The notes: generated from the letters alone by a model not told the origin. Shown: positions 22,917 through 36,660, numbered from the stretch's first letter. The stretch is 64,000 nt of DNA from Eutreptiella sp. 'Long Island Sound 2002' (GCA_964036045.1 OZ038379.1:81988562-82052561); one strand, 5' to 3'. A program made the numbers and translations.

Positions 22917-24200
22917 GTGCCGCATGTGTCCCTTCCCCCTGTGCAGGCAACGTGTTCCTGCTTGCAGGGCCATTGCCGTTGTGAGAGTCCGTCAACAACT
23001 AAAGCCACAACCATACCAGCTTCTCCCCTCTCTCCCCTTCCTTCCGTTCCTCTTCTTCTCTCCTCTTCCTCCCTCTCCAGTCCCCTCCCTCACGCACATT
23101 CCCAACCGCCGCAGTTAGCGGAGTTACCAGGTCCTCAGCAGGCACATACTTATAGACCAAGGGTAGAGGGTCAATCCCACAGGGCACCGGTGGAACACGC
23201 GATTGTGGTGGCACAACCGCTGGTATCCAACGTAACCCTCAACCAGAAGCAAGACTCCGTACAGGGTTCAGCGTTCACATTCCAGACCCGACAGCTCGCC
23301 AAGTCGGCACAGGCCTCAGGTTCAGGTCGAGCCGCCGCAGGGGTACAAGCCATGGGATCACTATAGGGTCCCGCGTATCGAGTAGAGTACATTTTTGGAC
23401 GTCTAGTGTGGGGACATTTGTGTGACGAGGCCACTCATAGCCTGGACGATGCCACTGTAGAGTTCAACCACGAGTACAATGAGTGTGGTGGTGGTGTTAG
23501 GCGTGCATATACCGCCAAGGAGTGTATAGCCCAGGTCCGACAATGACGTACAAAAGCCAAACGGCCTAGGACACCAATAGTTCATACATGCTCCGATGTT
23601 ACTGCGTCAGATATGGACAGGCTTCGTGCCATGTCTAGGATACATGAGCAAGCCGGCAGTACTATGGTTACGGTGGACCACCATTACAAAAACAGCCCTT
23701 ATTGGTACATGTTCGTGGCCCTGTGCTGCTTACTTGGAAAGCGTCAGGCACAGCCGCAAATGCCGAAACATTCGGCCTGGAAGCCTTCGATACAACCAGC
23801 CCATACCCCCGGGGCTCTTCGTGAGTCTTTGGGGCAGGTCACACATTACCTGGATGAAATTCACCGATCCCCGTCGGAGCCAAATACTCCTCGCAGGCGC
23901 CCCTCCCAGCCGGGGTTGCACGACCCAAGGTAATCTATGTATTATGCAGGCCCATTAGCCCTCCCCCTTGGGGGCGGCCGGGCCCGGTCCTTGTATGCGA
24001 CACCCCCCAGCCCCCCCCCCCCCAATTTTACAGCGCTTTTGCCGGAACAGGCCAGGCGGCCGACCTTTATTCAACGGCGTCCCGCGTCTTGCTGCGTGAT
24101 AGACCTGTCTATTGCAGAGGCGCCCAGGGACCTGAAACATTGTCACTGTTTTACTGTATGGCACTAGCATCCATCGCTACCTAGCCGGGTACACCGGGTG
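22917..24200 (+). pseudogene. Unknown coding remnant, open through three TAR codons with one TGA
   Basis: A single frame stays open for about 428 codons except for a TGA at 23544-23546. It crosses TAG at 23364-23366 and 24165-24167 and TAA near 23931-23933. The first part is Ser/Pro-rich low-complexity. The middle reads like a folded protein (RVEYIFGRLVWGHLC, FNHEYNECGGGVRRAY, DMDRLRAMSRIHEQAG). The end has clustered Cys and His. The overall feel resembles the C-terminal part of a DDE transposase, but I cannot identify a family. The internal TGA makes it a probable decayed element; alternatively an intron removes it. Confidence 0.35.
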
Positions 24201-25809
24201 TGATCCCACACCGTTGCCGGCTCGTGTTCATAAGTGGTGGTGCGCGTGGCGCTACTACTTGCAGAGTTGTGGCCACATGGTGCACTCACATTACCATGAC
24301 CTGCGGCTACAAATGTTGTTCGGATGAAGGTAGTGTTCGGAGTTCTTTTGCCTGTTGATACCGTGCATGTTGCGATGCCTCATAGCCGGATGAGACGGAA
24401 GTGTACCCCCCCTGTACACCCAACACACCACACGAGGGGCTTTAGCCTCTTTGCTTGCCACACCCGCACAACACAACACCAGCACATATAGAGACACCGG
24501 GCATCCGCCGAGGGGCACGACACTCTGCGACAATGCAACCGCAGACGGATTCGAGACCTCCATAGCACGTACATTAACCGGAGCGACGCTCATCCCCTCG
24601 GCCACCCAGTTGTCGAAAACCACGGGTTTTCCTCACAGGAAAACCCGTGCCCGTTTTCACTCCCCACGTTCAAGCGGTGGTACACAGTGGGGAGGGTGGG
24701 TCCGAGCCAAGCTCAAGCCCATACCATTGCAGGTGCTACTCGTGCAGACTCACCACCACCACCACCCCGGAGTTTTGAAAGATAGCGATGCGGGGGCCAT
24801 GGCACCAACGGCGCCACATTTGTTGTCTTATGCTTAGTTGAAGGGGGTATTGTGCCTTTGGTTCTTAAGACCCTTAAGACTTTCTTCGTGGCAAAGATGA
24901 GAAATCGGGATTATTGCATACGTACCTCTATACCCCAATGCCCCCAAACACACACACCCCCTTGAGGTATGCATGTGGTAGTAGTCGGTTGCGTGCTGCC
25001 CCTCCCCCCGGCCGAGCCACCCCCTCCCGCCAACCGCACCCCAAATCCCCCCCACCGCAAGTTTTGGCAGATAGGTGAAGGGGAGTCGCATCAGGATCGG
25101 TTGTAATCGCCCCCTTGGGGCCCTCCCAACCGTACAGTTTCTAAGATGAATTCTCTCTTTATGTGGCGCGAGCCAATTTTACTCGCCGTAGTGTCCATGA
25201 GTGTTCTCACACCTAGATTGGAAGGAACCTACTAGTACCCCATATGCCCCACTCAGAGTCCGTTTTGTATTTACCCAATGTGATGATGTCAAATTATTCA
25301 ACCGTTTCCATAGCAACTGCCGGTGGCCAATTTACTTCCATGCCGCCTACCGCGGAATCTACCACCACCCCCAATAAGGCTAGCTTGACAGCAGAGTGTG
25401 ACAACCCTCTCCCTCGAGTTTTAAACCGGCGCAATGGTTTCCCAATTGTGGATGAGGCCATCCACTTTCATCTCTTTCTCTACTTTGTGGCTCACTAAGG
25501 ATGCACCTTTGCCCGATTTTCTGCGTGACATACATTCTGGGAATATGAGCACCCCAAGATGGTGGAACATCTTTCATGGACACACATTGTTGCCGGCTTC
25601 GTCGGCATCCAAGAGATGCCATAAGCAGCGACATTGTCCGGTACTAGTGAGTCATCTCTCCGAGATACTTAATGGACAATGCATCTTTGGGCCCTCGACC
25701 GGATCGTGAAATTTTCTCCTTGCCCACCTGTTTGTGGTTAGGGGCCAAAAGATGAGTTACGCTACACGTATAGCAGCCAAGTTTGGTTCTTTTATGACAA
25801 TTGTAGAGG
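24201..25809. other. No gene recognised
   Basis: Short scattered ORFs, C-rich runs and two segments resembling 18290-18360 (a TTTTG..AGATAG motif near 24775 and 25060). Nothing coding is supported. Confidence 0.5.
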
Positions 25810-25814
25810 GAGGT
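25810..25814. repeat. Target-site duplication, left copy
   Basis: GAGGT immediately outside the left LTR, repeated at 39026-39030. It shows the retrotransposon inserted as a unit. The terminal T may belong to the LTR, so the duplication is 4 or 5 bp. Confidence 0.75.
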
Positions 25815-28180
25815 AAAGAAGGTCCCTACCAGGACCGGCCCCTGCTGTGCCCCTTCCGCCTGTCACCCCTGCTGACTTGCTCCTGATCAGCGATTGCATC
25901 CCTCAAAATCCAGGGTCCAAAATCCAAAAATATAGAAAATACAATCCTCCTTCAACCCTGAACAGCAACCAGATCCCACAAATACAGCAATAACCCAATC
26001 CACAATCCAATCCACACTGCGGGCTTCCGTTCAGCACACCGGTTGTCTCACGGTGGCGGGCATGTACAAGAATTGCACCAAAGAGGAAAGCCCTGAAATT
26101 GGCATATGAACACAAATAAAGCAAAGTTGGGGAAAGAGGTAAACATACACAGACTCAGCCATAGACCCCTCATTCCCTGGACTCAAGACCTTCCCCTGAC
26201 TCACCAACATGATGCCCTGAACCCAGTCCAATAAGATGGCTAAATGCCGTGTGTCAAAAGTCACTACACAAACCCCAAAAATGTGTTCACTCCCAAGCCT
26301 ATAAATCCTAGCCCAATAGGGGAGGTGGCGTGTCATGGCCTGGAGTAGCACTCAGGACCATGCCCTACCCTGACATAACCTTGGTTGGACTTGGAGTCGA
26401 ATGGGCTTGGAGAACTGCCCCATGAAGATGACCTCACAACATGGCAAAATCAGGCAAATCACACCATATTGCCCAAAATTTAATTATATACTCAAAAATG
26501 CATACGGCAAATGTTCAAATGCTCCATGCATGTGTCAAACCGGAAAGTAGTATACAAGGGTGATATAGACCAAAGGTCCATGCCCAAGAATATCCCATCA
26601 TTGGCCCCGAAACCCCTCCGGTTATGTACATGACATGCTTCACAAGTCAGCTCATGAGTTTGAGACCTAATTTTGTGAGGCCTCGTGTGCCAAGCCAAAG
26701 TGACCACGTGATCCGGCATATGGTGAGGTGCAACACCGAAGCATATGCCAACATATAAGCAACATACCATAGTTCACGGATCTCTAGGCACTTTACTGCT
26801 AGCCGACCAGTTGAGCACATAAAATACAAAAATGAGCATAAAATGAGGTCAAAAACATGCAAATAATGCCAAATTCAAGATAATTACAATAGTATATAAC
26901 TTCGTTCACCCATGGTATCAACATATGACTCAAAACACAATTGCTTGGGACCATTTGCAAACAATCCCCCCACTTGGATCCCCACATGGACACATAGGGA
27001 CACCTTCGAACCTCCTCTCAACACGCACCACGAAAATTGGAAAATTGATAATGGCGCTTGTGGGTCGCTCCGTAAGCCCTCCCACATGCACTATATGAGC
27101 GGTAGACTTAGTCTAGCGCTATGGAGTTCACCATTGGGACATGGGCGAAGCCCTTGCCACGTATGACTCCATATATCTTCCTACAAACGGAGATATATAA
27201 CATGGGCGTGAGCATATCGAAGCACATACCATGCATATAACACATACCCTCAAAAAGTGGCTCCCACCATGATATGCCATGCCCCTCCATGGACATAACT
27301 TCACGTTAAAAATACGTAGGAACCCAAGGAAAGTTGCTATGCAACCCCAACACTCATGCGGTACACTCGAAAGTCGCAATAAAATATTCGGTTGCACGGT
27401 CCAAGAGTTATATATCACTTTCTACCCTCTTGACCATTATCCCTTGCTATACCGGGCATGTGTACACACCAAAGGCGTTTGATGCTTCCTAAATTAAGTT
27501 GAGACCAAGGCGGTTCCAACCCAATTCTCGAAATTGATATTCCCCGCCGTGAGCCAGAGATATGATTCTTCAAAGTGGCCTCACGAATCACTTTTGTTTC
27601 GACTATATCTCCAAGAAAAATGAGGGATATAACAAAAGGAAGGTTGATTCGTGATCGGGGAAAAATGTATGACCACTCGAGATTCATCATATCGAGTGCG
27701 GCGATGTCGAAGTCGAAAATCCGATTCTGAAAGTCTGAAAAAATCGGATTAATTTTGCGAGTGTATAATATGAAAATTGCGGAAGCAACGAACCATTTAC
27801 TGATGAAATCTGACCCTTCATCGGGGTTTCCGCCAAAATATCTGGAAATAACAGTTAACCAATCGGTTACCGCAAAATCGCGAGCCAACTGACAGTCGCC
27901 GATACATTGACAATCAGAACGAAAGGCGGAAAAATTACGGAAACATTATGATAAAAAAACCCTGTTGATTCCTGATATTCTGATATATAAATCTCAGCTG
28001 GCGGCGCCTCGGTACTGAATATGGCCGCTCGTAGCCGGAATGGCCAAACCTATCACACTATCACATCGGGTTAGGTCAGGTGGATGGGAGAGTATGATAT
28101 CAGCCAATGGCGGCTTGCCGGCACATAGATACACACCCCAAGTGACCCCAAGATGGCCACGGGGGTCCGAACCGGCTTCA
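25815..28180 (-). repeat. 3' LTR of the Ty3/Gypsy element
   Basis: Nearly identical to 36674-39025. On the element strand it begins TGAAGCCGG and ends CTTCTTT(A). At 2.37 kb it is long for this group. It carries an open frame of 157 codons at 27415-27888 (minus) that is also preserved in the other LTR, but I see no domain in it. Confidence 0.95.
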
Positions 28181-28191
28181 CCCCCCTTCTC
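28181..28191 (-). other. Polypurine tract
   Basis: On the minus strand GAGAAGGGGGG directly abuts the 3' LTR. This is the expected primer for plus-strand DNA synthesis. Confidence 0.8.
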
Positions 28192-28575
28192 AGAGCGTTG
28201 TTACCGCTCGGAAGTCATTGAAGAGAGGACGGCAGGACCCCAATGGGCTCCAACCCCCCCCCCCCAATGTCCCAAGGACACATGGAGGCCCCACACACGT
28301 CGTAGGCGTCCCCCCACGCCCAAGGGAGGGGTGAGGACACTCATAATCGGTGCCCTACGCCATATCCGGTCTCCTCTTGATCTACAACATGGACCAAGGG
28401 GATCAAAGATAGAGAACCGTCCTCGGTTGACCTAAATAAGTATACCACAATGAAATATATATGTGGAGATCGAGTGAAGGGGGTGTATGGCCAATCAAGG
28501 CCCAAAAATCCCCGGATGAACGCCCTCACCCGTCTCCCAAGCACAAAAACAAACAAAAATGCCAAGGGGGATCCA

Positions 28576-31500
28576 TTACGGTGCTACTGCAGCCACCAAA
28601 TGGACCAACACGTCCTTGACATCCAAAGAAATGTTCTTCTTCTTCAGATCGTCCATCCGGACCGTGGTGTACCTCGGCACAAAGCTGCTCGGAGGTTCCC
28701 ACGAATCCCTGGATGCGGCGAATCCTTTCCAACGGACTTTATAAAGCCTCCCCCCAAGCGGCCCCGGGTCCGGCTTGTCCGCCAGGATTCTCTCGGCGGT
28801 GAAGTCGTCGTCCTCACCCTCGTCGTCCGAGTCTACATCGCCGGCCGTGAACTCGAAGGTGACGGGACGTCCGCTGGGGTCTGGTGCTCGGGGACGAAGC
28901 TGGGTATGGTCGCGGTCCAGGATCTTGTTATCCCCCACACGAACCGCATACACATCCTGCCCGACCTTCCGCACGATTACCTCCGGCACATACCAAGACG
29001 CCTGCCGATGCCTGGACAGGACATCCTTGTGGTGCCGCTCCACCCACACGGTGTCTTGGAGAGCATACTTCTGGACCTTTCCCTGCTTGAAGTACTTGGC
29101 CCTCTTCTCATGCTCGTCATGAAGTGCCTTGCACACCTTGGCCGCCGTGTCGTCCGCCTCAGCCATCATAGCGTTCGCATCCCGGGCCACTTTGCCATGG
29201 TTCAACCACGGGAGAGTGCGTGACACTCGATCCCGTAGGAACAGGATGCGATGGGGCGACAGTCCAGTGGGCCCCGGAAGGTCGTGGTACGCCTGGAGTA
29301 CTCTCCACAGCAAGTTATACTAGTTCCGGCCCGGTTCGTCAATGTGCAGCTGGCGGAACTTCTCGAACATCTGCCGCCCGGCCACCTCAGCCCGGCCATT
29401 CGACCGGCTGTGGTACGCCACGGTCTTGGCGTGCCGAATCCCCATGTGCTTGCACATCGTCTTGAACCACGTCCCCACGAATTGACTGCCCCGATCGCTG
29501 CAGATGACAGCTCCGACATCGAAAATCGTCAGCCAATGCCTGATCATGGCATTAGCGACGGTCTTGGCCTGAAGACCCACTCCATGCTTGTCCTTCTTGT
29601 CCTTCTTCTTGGACTTCTTGCCCGGGACCGCCACGATATACCCGCCGTGCCTGTCCACCGCCAGGATGACACAGTCGTAGGTCTCTCCGTTCAGGGTGAC
29701 CTCAGGCATGGCGAACACATCCATGGCCACGGACCGCATAAGGGCTTCCGGCATAGCCGTGTACACCGGGTTGCCAGCCGTGGAGTGGTTGGGGCTCTTC
29801 GTGGCCCGACATACGGCGCAGTCGCTGCAGTACTTGTCCAGGAGGGCGTAGTACCCCGGTGGGAACTTGAAGCGCCACTCCAGGTCCTGCTGCATCTTGT
29901 CCCGACCAGGATGCATGGGCTGGGCGTTATGCCAGTGGTCAATGAGCTCCTCCATTCGATTCTCTGGGACCAATAGCTTGTCCTTGAGGAACAGTTTGTC
30001 CCCATCCTCGGTCAAGCCCTCAGGCCATTCGTCGTCCGGCAGGGCGCTCAGGGCATTCCAGTACTTGCTCCAGTGCTCGGATGCCGCATAGTCATCCGAC
30101 CAGTCCTTTGTGAGCACCGACCTGACTAGCTCTACAGGGGCCACCATCCATTGCTCGAGGGTTTCCTCTCGAATAGCTTGGACGCGGGCGCCCCGGAACT
30201 TGGCCAGATCCGTACGGTTTGCCATCACCACAAAGCACTTGACCCCCTCTTGCTCCATGGCCTTCTCCATCTCGATGATGCGTTTGGCCTCCTCCGTCTC
30301 CTCGGCGTCCCCGTGGCTGGATATGTCCATCCACGCCTTGCCCGCGGGGTAGGCCCATCGACTGAGGCAATCCGCCACAGTGTTGTCCTTCCCCGGGACG
30401 TACACGACGCTGAGGTCGAACTTGGCGAACGTCTGATGCCATCGGGCCCTCCTTGCCGCCGGTCCTGAGGGGGTGTCGACGTGCTCCTTGTGCCAGCTCT
30501 GTAAGGACTGATGGTCCGTACAAACCACCACCGGTTGCAATCCGATGTGGCCAGACCACTTCCTGAGCGCACAGACAATGGCGTACGTCTCCTTCTCCCT
30601 CGCGGTCCAGGTTCGACGTTGGCCCTCGGCCAGGATCCGGCTCCAAAACGCCACGGGTACGTGCGACCCGTCGTCCCGGACTTGCTCGAGGACTGCCCCT
30701 ACAGCATAGTCCGAGGCGTCCGTCCGTAGCACGAATCCCTTGTCCGGGTCCACCATGAATAGCCCCAGCTGCCCCAGGAGTCGCTCCTTCAGGCGGCTGA
30801 ACGCATCTTCAGCCTCAGGGGTCCAGGCAAGCTTCTTCTTGCTCCCCTTCCGGCCATCGAGCTTCCCCACCTGCAGCATCTTGTGCAGCGGCCCCGAGAG
30901 TTCTGCATACATCCGGACATAGCCCGAATAGTAATTGCAGAACCCCATGAAGGACCGGAGTTCGCTGATGGTCTGGGGCTTCTCCCAGTGGTGCAGGGAC
31001 TCTAGCTTCCCAGGCATGGGACGGCGTTGCCCGTGACCAACCACGTGACCCGCGAACTCCACATCCTTCACGAAGAGTGAGGCTTTGGTGGGCTTGCACA
31101 CCATGTTGTGCTTGTCCAGCTCGCTGAGCACTCGGCGCAGATCCTTCTCATGCGCTTCGATGAGCTCGTCCTCAGTCATGTCCTCCGTGCCGGACCCGAT
31201 GATGATGTCATCCACAAAGGGATCGGCACAGTCCCGGACAGGACCGAGTAGGTCCTCCATCATGCGCTGGAAAGCGGCGTTGCCATTCTTGGCGCCCATA
31301 GGCACCACTTTCCACTGCATGGGCCCCAGCGGCGTCGACATCGCTGTGCAGGGCCTGGAGTCCGGGTGTAGCGGCATCTGGTGATAGCCGTGTTTCAGGT
31401 CTAACACCGTGAAGATCCGCTTTTTCTGTTGTTTTTGGAGGATGGTGTCGATCAGAGGAAGCGAGTACGAGTCGTGCTCGGTTTGCTCGTTCAAACCCCT

Positions 31501-33642
31501 GTAATCCACCACCAACCTCCACTCGCCCTTCTCCTTCTTGGGCACGACAAAGGCTGGGCTGGCCCACTCACTGTCGGAGGGTTCGATCCATCCCCGCTCA
31601 ATGAACTCGGCCAACAACTTCTTCATGCCCTCGGCCCGATCGCCCTGAAGTTGGTACTCCCGATGACGATAGATCTTGGGGTTCGGCTTCAGCTTGATCC
31701 TCGCTGTGCCAAACCTCCCACGATCTGGAGGGTTCTTGTTGGCGACGCCACTGAATAGCCGCGGATAGGCATTGATCAGCCTCCCCTTCAGCTCGGCGAC
31801 CTTCGGGTTCTCCTGGGCCTCTTCAGCCGCTTGCTTCGGTATCGATACAACCAACCGCACTGTGGTATAGGCCTCTTCCGGGTCCGAATCCGACTTCTCC
31901 TCGTCCGATATGCCGTCTTCATCGTCGTGGGGTGCACTTCCCACCGATAATCTTCGGAAATTTGCGGCGTCGGGCTGGTTCTTGTCGCTATCGGCCCCCA
32001 TTCTTGGAAAATCCCACGTCGGCGGGTCCGACCCAACCGGACCATCGTATTGGTCCGCGATGTGATCCATGACCCTCGCCACGAACTCATCCTTTTCGTA
32101 CTTGCCGGTGACCAACATCTTGTCATCCCACCAATGCGGAGATGTGACCATGGCCCGCCTCTTCTTGGCTGCCACACGGTCGTGCATCCCCATCCGCATG
32201 TAGTTGACGACGTCGTCGATCTCGGCGTGGGACAGGACGTCAATGCCATCAATAGGCTGATCCGTCCCCTCCTTGGGCTCAAACATGACCTTCATGGGCA
32301 CCGCCTCCACCCTACGGATGAATGCTTCATCACCCGTGGGCTGGGCTTGAGCCCCATCCACCAGGAAAGCCTTGGTACCCCACGCTTGACCCGGGGAGGG
32401 CATTGATACACCCTTGGCGTCGATGAACAACTCCTCCTCTGGCCCGAATGACATCTCGTTCAGGGTGATGGAGTCCAGCGTCGACTTGAGACCTTCCAGC
32501 GGACATGGGGTGGATCCTATGCCGGTTATGACCAGGATCCCCTTCGCCCTATCCGCGACGATCTTCTCCACCATACGTCTGGTATTGTCCAGGGAGCCAT
32601 GCCAATACATAGGCCCCCACTCCTTCAAACCCCAGTGCCTGTGCCAGGCTGAGTCTCCTCGATGCCAATGCCTCCTACACTTCCGCAAAAGTGGGGCATC
32701 CCGGGAAGCGAACACGTCCGTCTCGGGCGCTTCGGCTCCCAGCGTCTGGATCATCCTGTCATACACCTGTGGCGCCATTCCATACTCCGTGAGCTGAACT
32801 CCGCGGTCTCCTCTGGACTTGGCACCCACAGCTTGCACCGCTCGGACGATCCGATCCTCTTCCTCAGCAGTCCATTGGGATGATCCGCATGCATAATCCG
32901 TGGACAGCCATGTGAGGCATTCATCATCCTCCTGGACCAGCGTTGCGCGATGGGGAAGGGCTCCAATGGCATTTGCCACCATGAAGTCATACCCCATGAT
33001 CATATCCCGATCTGTAATGTCGGCCACATAGAAGTTCCCGGATAGAGTGCTTCTTTTCGCCAAATCAGGGCGGTTCAAGCGCTCATGCTCCCAAAATTCC
33101 ATACCGATAGTGGCCTCATGGGTACCACCACCCATGATCTCTCCATTGGCCACCTTCAGGCGCACCGGTCTACGGCTGGGCTGCAGGGATTCCTCCTTGA
33201 ACAACCCTCTCCGGACCAGCCTCACCTGGGCACCCGTATCCACCAAAACATCCACCACCAACTCCTCTTGTCCGCACCGTACACGCACCTTCAAGTGCAA
33301 CTGCCGCTCGTCACCATGCGGTGTGTGGACGACTCTCACGGCATGCAACTCTAGCACATCCGGGTGCATCAGGACTTCGAGGGTATGGTCACGGATGGTG
33401 TAGATCTTGGGCTGGTCTTGCCCGTCCACGGGGCTCTCCGTGGTCGCTCCTTCTTTCTTGCCACGTCCCTTGCCCACATAAACTTCCCTTTGCAGGGCGC
33501 TCCGGGGGTTGGGAGTGACGAAACTCAGTGGTTTTGGCTCTTCTGGAGCCTTCTTCGGCACCCGATGTGCCTTCGCTTTCTCTGGGATTCCACTGACTTT
33601 CGGAGGAGAGACCTCCGAGGTCCCACTCCCGTGGGGGCTCCT
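28576..33642 (-). CDS. pol: pol of the Ty3/Gypsy element (protease, RT, RNase H, integrase, chromodomain)
   Basis: The frame follows gag directly after TAG 33643-33645 and runs 5.1 kb. Numbering from the GTG at 33561: aspartic protease with LVDTGAQVRL (DTG near residues 108-110); reverse transcriptase with DLKHGYHQMPL and the catalytic FVDD at about 782-785; RNase H with DASDYAVGAVL near 948 and TDHQSL; integrase with a His-His-Cys-Cys zinc motif (HWHNAQPMH...CSDCAVC), then the D, D, E residues in AMDVF, SDRGSQFVG and SNGRAEVAG. A TAG at 29320-29322 lies just after the catalytic core. Coding resumes at once in the same frame (LLWRVLQAYHDLPG) and ends in a chromodomain, YKVRWKGF...SWEP, which targets integration to chromatin marks. 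The frame ends at TAA 28576-28578, or at TGA 28495-28497 if TAA is sense. Confidence 0.9.
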
Positions 33643-33645
33643 CTA

Positions 33646-36453
33646 GGCATGGCCTGCCGCAGCTCCCTCCTGCTGCGATCCGCTCAGACTTTGTCCACCA
33701 CGTTGCTGGGCTTTGAATTCCTCCAACGTCCTCAACATGTCCTCAGCAACCTCCTCGATCGACCTCACTCGTCGGTCTTGGCCAGGTCCACCACCATAAC
33801 CTCTTCCTCCGCCTTTCCCTTGGCCTTTGCCTTGGCCTTTTCCCCCGCCTCCGCCCTTCGCCTTCCAATCGGCAATCCGCTGCTCCTTGGGCTTCATCTC
33901 GGGGTGGGCGGCGAAGTAGGCCTTCTTGTCCGCCTCATACACCTTGCACTGACGGTGGTCATGTGCATGGTTGTTTCCCTTGCCATAACAGACCCAGCAC
34001 CCGTCGTGCTGAGACCTGTACTCCCGGAACGAGAGCGGTGGGTTCCCGATCCTCCTTGGCTCTTTGCCCTTCTTGGGTCCCACCCGGTTCCATCTGGACC
34101 GATCCTGCCCATGGTCCCTCACGTTGTGCGCCACAAACGCGAAGAAATGGGCCTCCTCGTGATCCTCCCGGGACCCGGTCAAGTGGTCTTGGCCACTTCC
34201 ACTACCATCCTCCGCGGAGTTGGCCGTGTCCTCCCGGATCTCCCGACGATGGCGGTCTTCTCGGTGGCCTCGTTGTCCATGACCTTGTCGATCCTGCACG
34301 TGGGCCTCGTTCTTGGCGTTGAGCTTCAGCTCCACCGTGATGTACTTCACGATCTCGTCCAGGCTGATGCGGGCGAAGATGACCTGCATCCTCAGCGGCT
34401 CTCCGCGCCTCCACTCCACGTTGTTGAGGCGCATCAGCCTTTGCCCCATGGTGTCGCCGAATACCTCCACGTAGACGGCGTTCTTCAACCCCAACATTCG
34501 GCTGGGCTCGCCGAGGTTTCGCCGGAAGAACTCCATTATTCCGGCGTGGGTGTCCTCCGACGCCATGATCCATACGGCCACGCGCTTCTTTGCTCTCTTC
34601 TTCTCCTCGTCCTCCACTCTTCTCTTCGAGTTCCCGGGGAGGACGTCCTTCAGCAAGTGTCGGATCTCGCTGGCCTCATTCCAGTCCTCCACCAGCTTGA
34701 GGCTTCTTCGGTACTTGCGGATGTACCGATTCCATTCCCGGACCCTTAGTTCCCCACGCTCCAGCGGCAGCGGAATGGACCACAAGTCCTCCAACTTCTG
34801 GTTGGGGGCGTCCACTCGCTCCTCATCCTCCAGCCACTGGAGGCAGGCCTGCTCCGTCTGGATCACTCCCTCACGGATCTAATCCCTGAGCTCCTCCTTC
34901 AGGTCCTGCGCCAGCCTGTGTGGGAATGTCCGACATACCCACTTGTCCCTTGGCGCTCCCCTCATCTCGCCGACGACCTCCTCGGCGAAGTCCTCCCAAT
35001 CCGGGATGAAGTCATCCAAGTTGGAGGGATTGCCATCGTAGTAGGGGATTTTGATTCCCCTGAGGTCGTCAATCCTGATGGCGTCTCCGACGTCCGCAGC
35101 CACCACTCCACCGAGACGAATACCACCTGTGGCCGGGGGGTGTGAGTACACTCCCCTTACATCCCTCTCCTCCATGGAGTGCGGTCCAGTTGGGCCTGAA
35201 CCCATGGGGTTTGGAATGCGGGAAGGACTTGCTCCACCGGCTGTCCATATCCCCATAGCGGGGTCCTTCGCCCACAGGTTTCCGCCTGGATGGCCTCGAC
35301 CATGTCCGTCGGCGCTTCCCATGGTTCGCCCCTGCATGGTCTGCCTCTGGATCTCCTCTTCCGCATAAACTGCATGGGCAGTCGTAGTGGTCGGTAGATC
35401 CTGGGCGGCATGGGACATCTGTACCTTCAGGCTCCTCGGGTCCGTGGTTACGTGCCCTTCCCGCATGGACCCAGCCGGTGCCATGTGTTCCCCGAGCATT
35501 GTGGATTCGCTGAACATGGGAACAAACGGCAGCGCACCCGGGTCAACACGCGGAGGCGCGTAGGGTGCCTCTGCCGGGCCGCCCATGGGTTTATCCATGG
35601 CGCTCCGGAGGGTCTTAACCCGCTCCACCAGCTCTGCCGCTGCTGGCTTTGCCGGGAGCTCCGGACCCGAGGTGAGGGGCTGTCGCTCCTCTAGCCTTTT
35701 CAGGCGTCCCGAAATGTCCTCCACCAGGTGGAGGAGGCTGTCCACCACTCGCTGCTGCTTCTGCAGGGCCAGCTCCAGATTCTCCCGGTACCGGTCCCGT
35801 TCCGCTCGTAGCTCCGCCATGTCTCTCTCCGCGGCCGACTGGTCATCCAGGATCCCGGCGACGTCCTCCTCTAGGCCGTCCTTCGCGTTGTCCAGGCGGT
35901 CGAGGCGATGCACAATGGCGTCCATCCCCATCTTTGGGTACTTGCCCATGAGGAAGGACACGTGCTCGCAGTGGCACTCAGCGTGCTTTCCACCTGATCC
36001 GGCGCATCCCGCGGTTCCCGGCGCCTCGGACTCCTCCGCCATGGGTGTGTCGCCCATGCTATCCCGCGTTGGCTCCAGGTGCCGGGCCACAGGCGCCGTT
36101 CTGGCTGTGGCGGGCCTCTCCAACGCCTCGGCGTCATGCTCCAGGCTGGGTTCTGGGGCCGTGTTCGCCCTTGTGGGCGGTCTGGCCGTCTCCTCCGACT
36201 CCGAAGGTTGCTCATAAGCTGTCCGATAGCCCTCGGAGTGCCCCTCGGAGTCCCACAGCCTGACCGGACTGGGGTCCGTATCCATAGCCCCGGCGTCCCC
36301 TGCCGCGGGCTTGGGTGACCCGCGCTTCCGGTAGCGCCGGGCCCGTCCTCCATTGCTGCCTGAATGGCAGGTCTCCTCAGAGTCCTCCGCGGCGGAGCGG
36401 AGGTTGCATGCCTTTCGGCAGCGACGCTCACACATGGAGACCAGGTCCTCCAT
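33646..36453 (-). CDS. gag: gag of the Ty3/Gypsy element
   Basis: From the ATG at 36451-36453, the first well-placed Met downstream of the primer site, the frame covers about 936 codons. The N-terminal half is charged and low-complexity with a coiled-coil-like segment (AERDMAELRAERDRYRENLE). A capsid-like region follows (YYDGNPSNLDDFI, then a Trp- and Leu-rich helical part), and after it a zinc knuckle of unusual spacing, C-x2-C-x8-H-x4-C (CWVCYGKGNNHAHDHRQC). Near the C-terminus there is a Gly/Lys/Gln-rich tail. TAG 34879-34881 interrupts the capsid region in frame, with no change in character on either side, which is hard to explain as programmed gag/pol readthrough. The frame is closed by TAG 33643-33645 immediately before pol. 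Confidence 0.8.
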
Positions 36454-36660
36454 GTCAAGTCCTCCTCTTCCCGAACGTCGTACTTCTCTTCGGGCTTCAA
36501 CTTCCGGAGTTCGCCATGCTCCTGAGCGTCTCGGCTCTTCTCTGGCTCCAATCTCCGGCGTGGTATCCAGCGAGTCCACAATACGCACCCGGGGCGTACT
36601 TGGGCAGGGCTCATAGGGGCCCAAGTCCCCTGGTCGGCGGTAGGTAGGGGCAGCAGGTAC

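Noticed and set aside
33643-33645. Programmed TAG readthrough at a gag/pol boundary, as in some retroviruses
   Set aside because: Possible for this one codon, but two other TAGs fall inside gag and after the integrase core, and TARs also occur in non-retroviral genes. Reassignment explains all of them.
28735-34749. Plus-strand ORFs opposite pol and gag (for example 33364-34749, 461 codons)
   Set aside because: They are antisense shadows of the high-GC retrotransposon genes and show no motifs.
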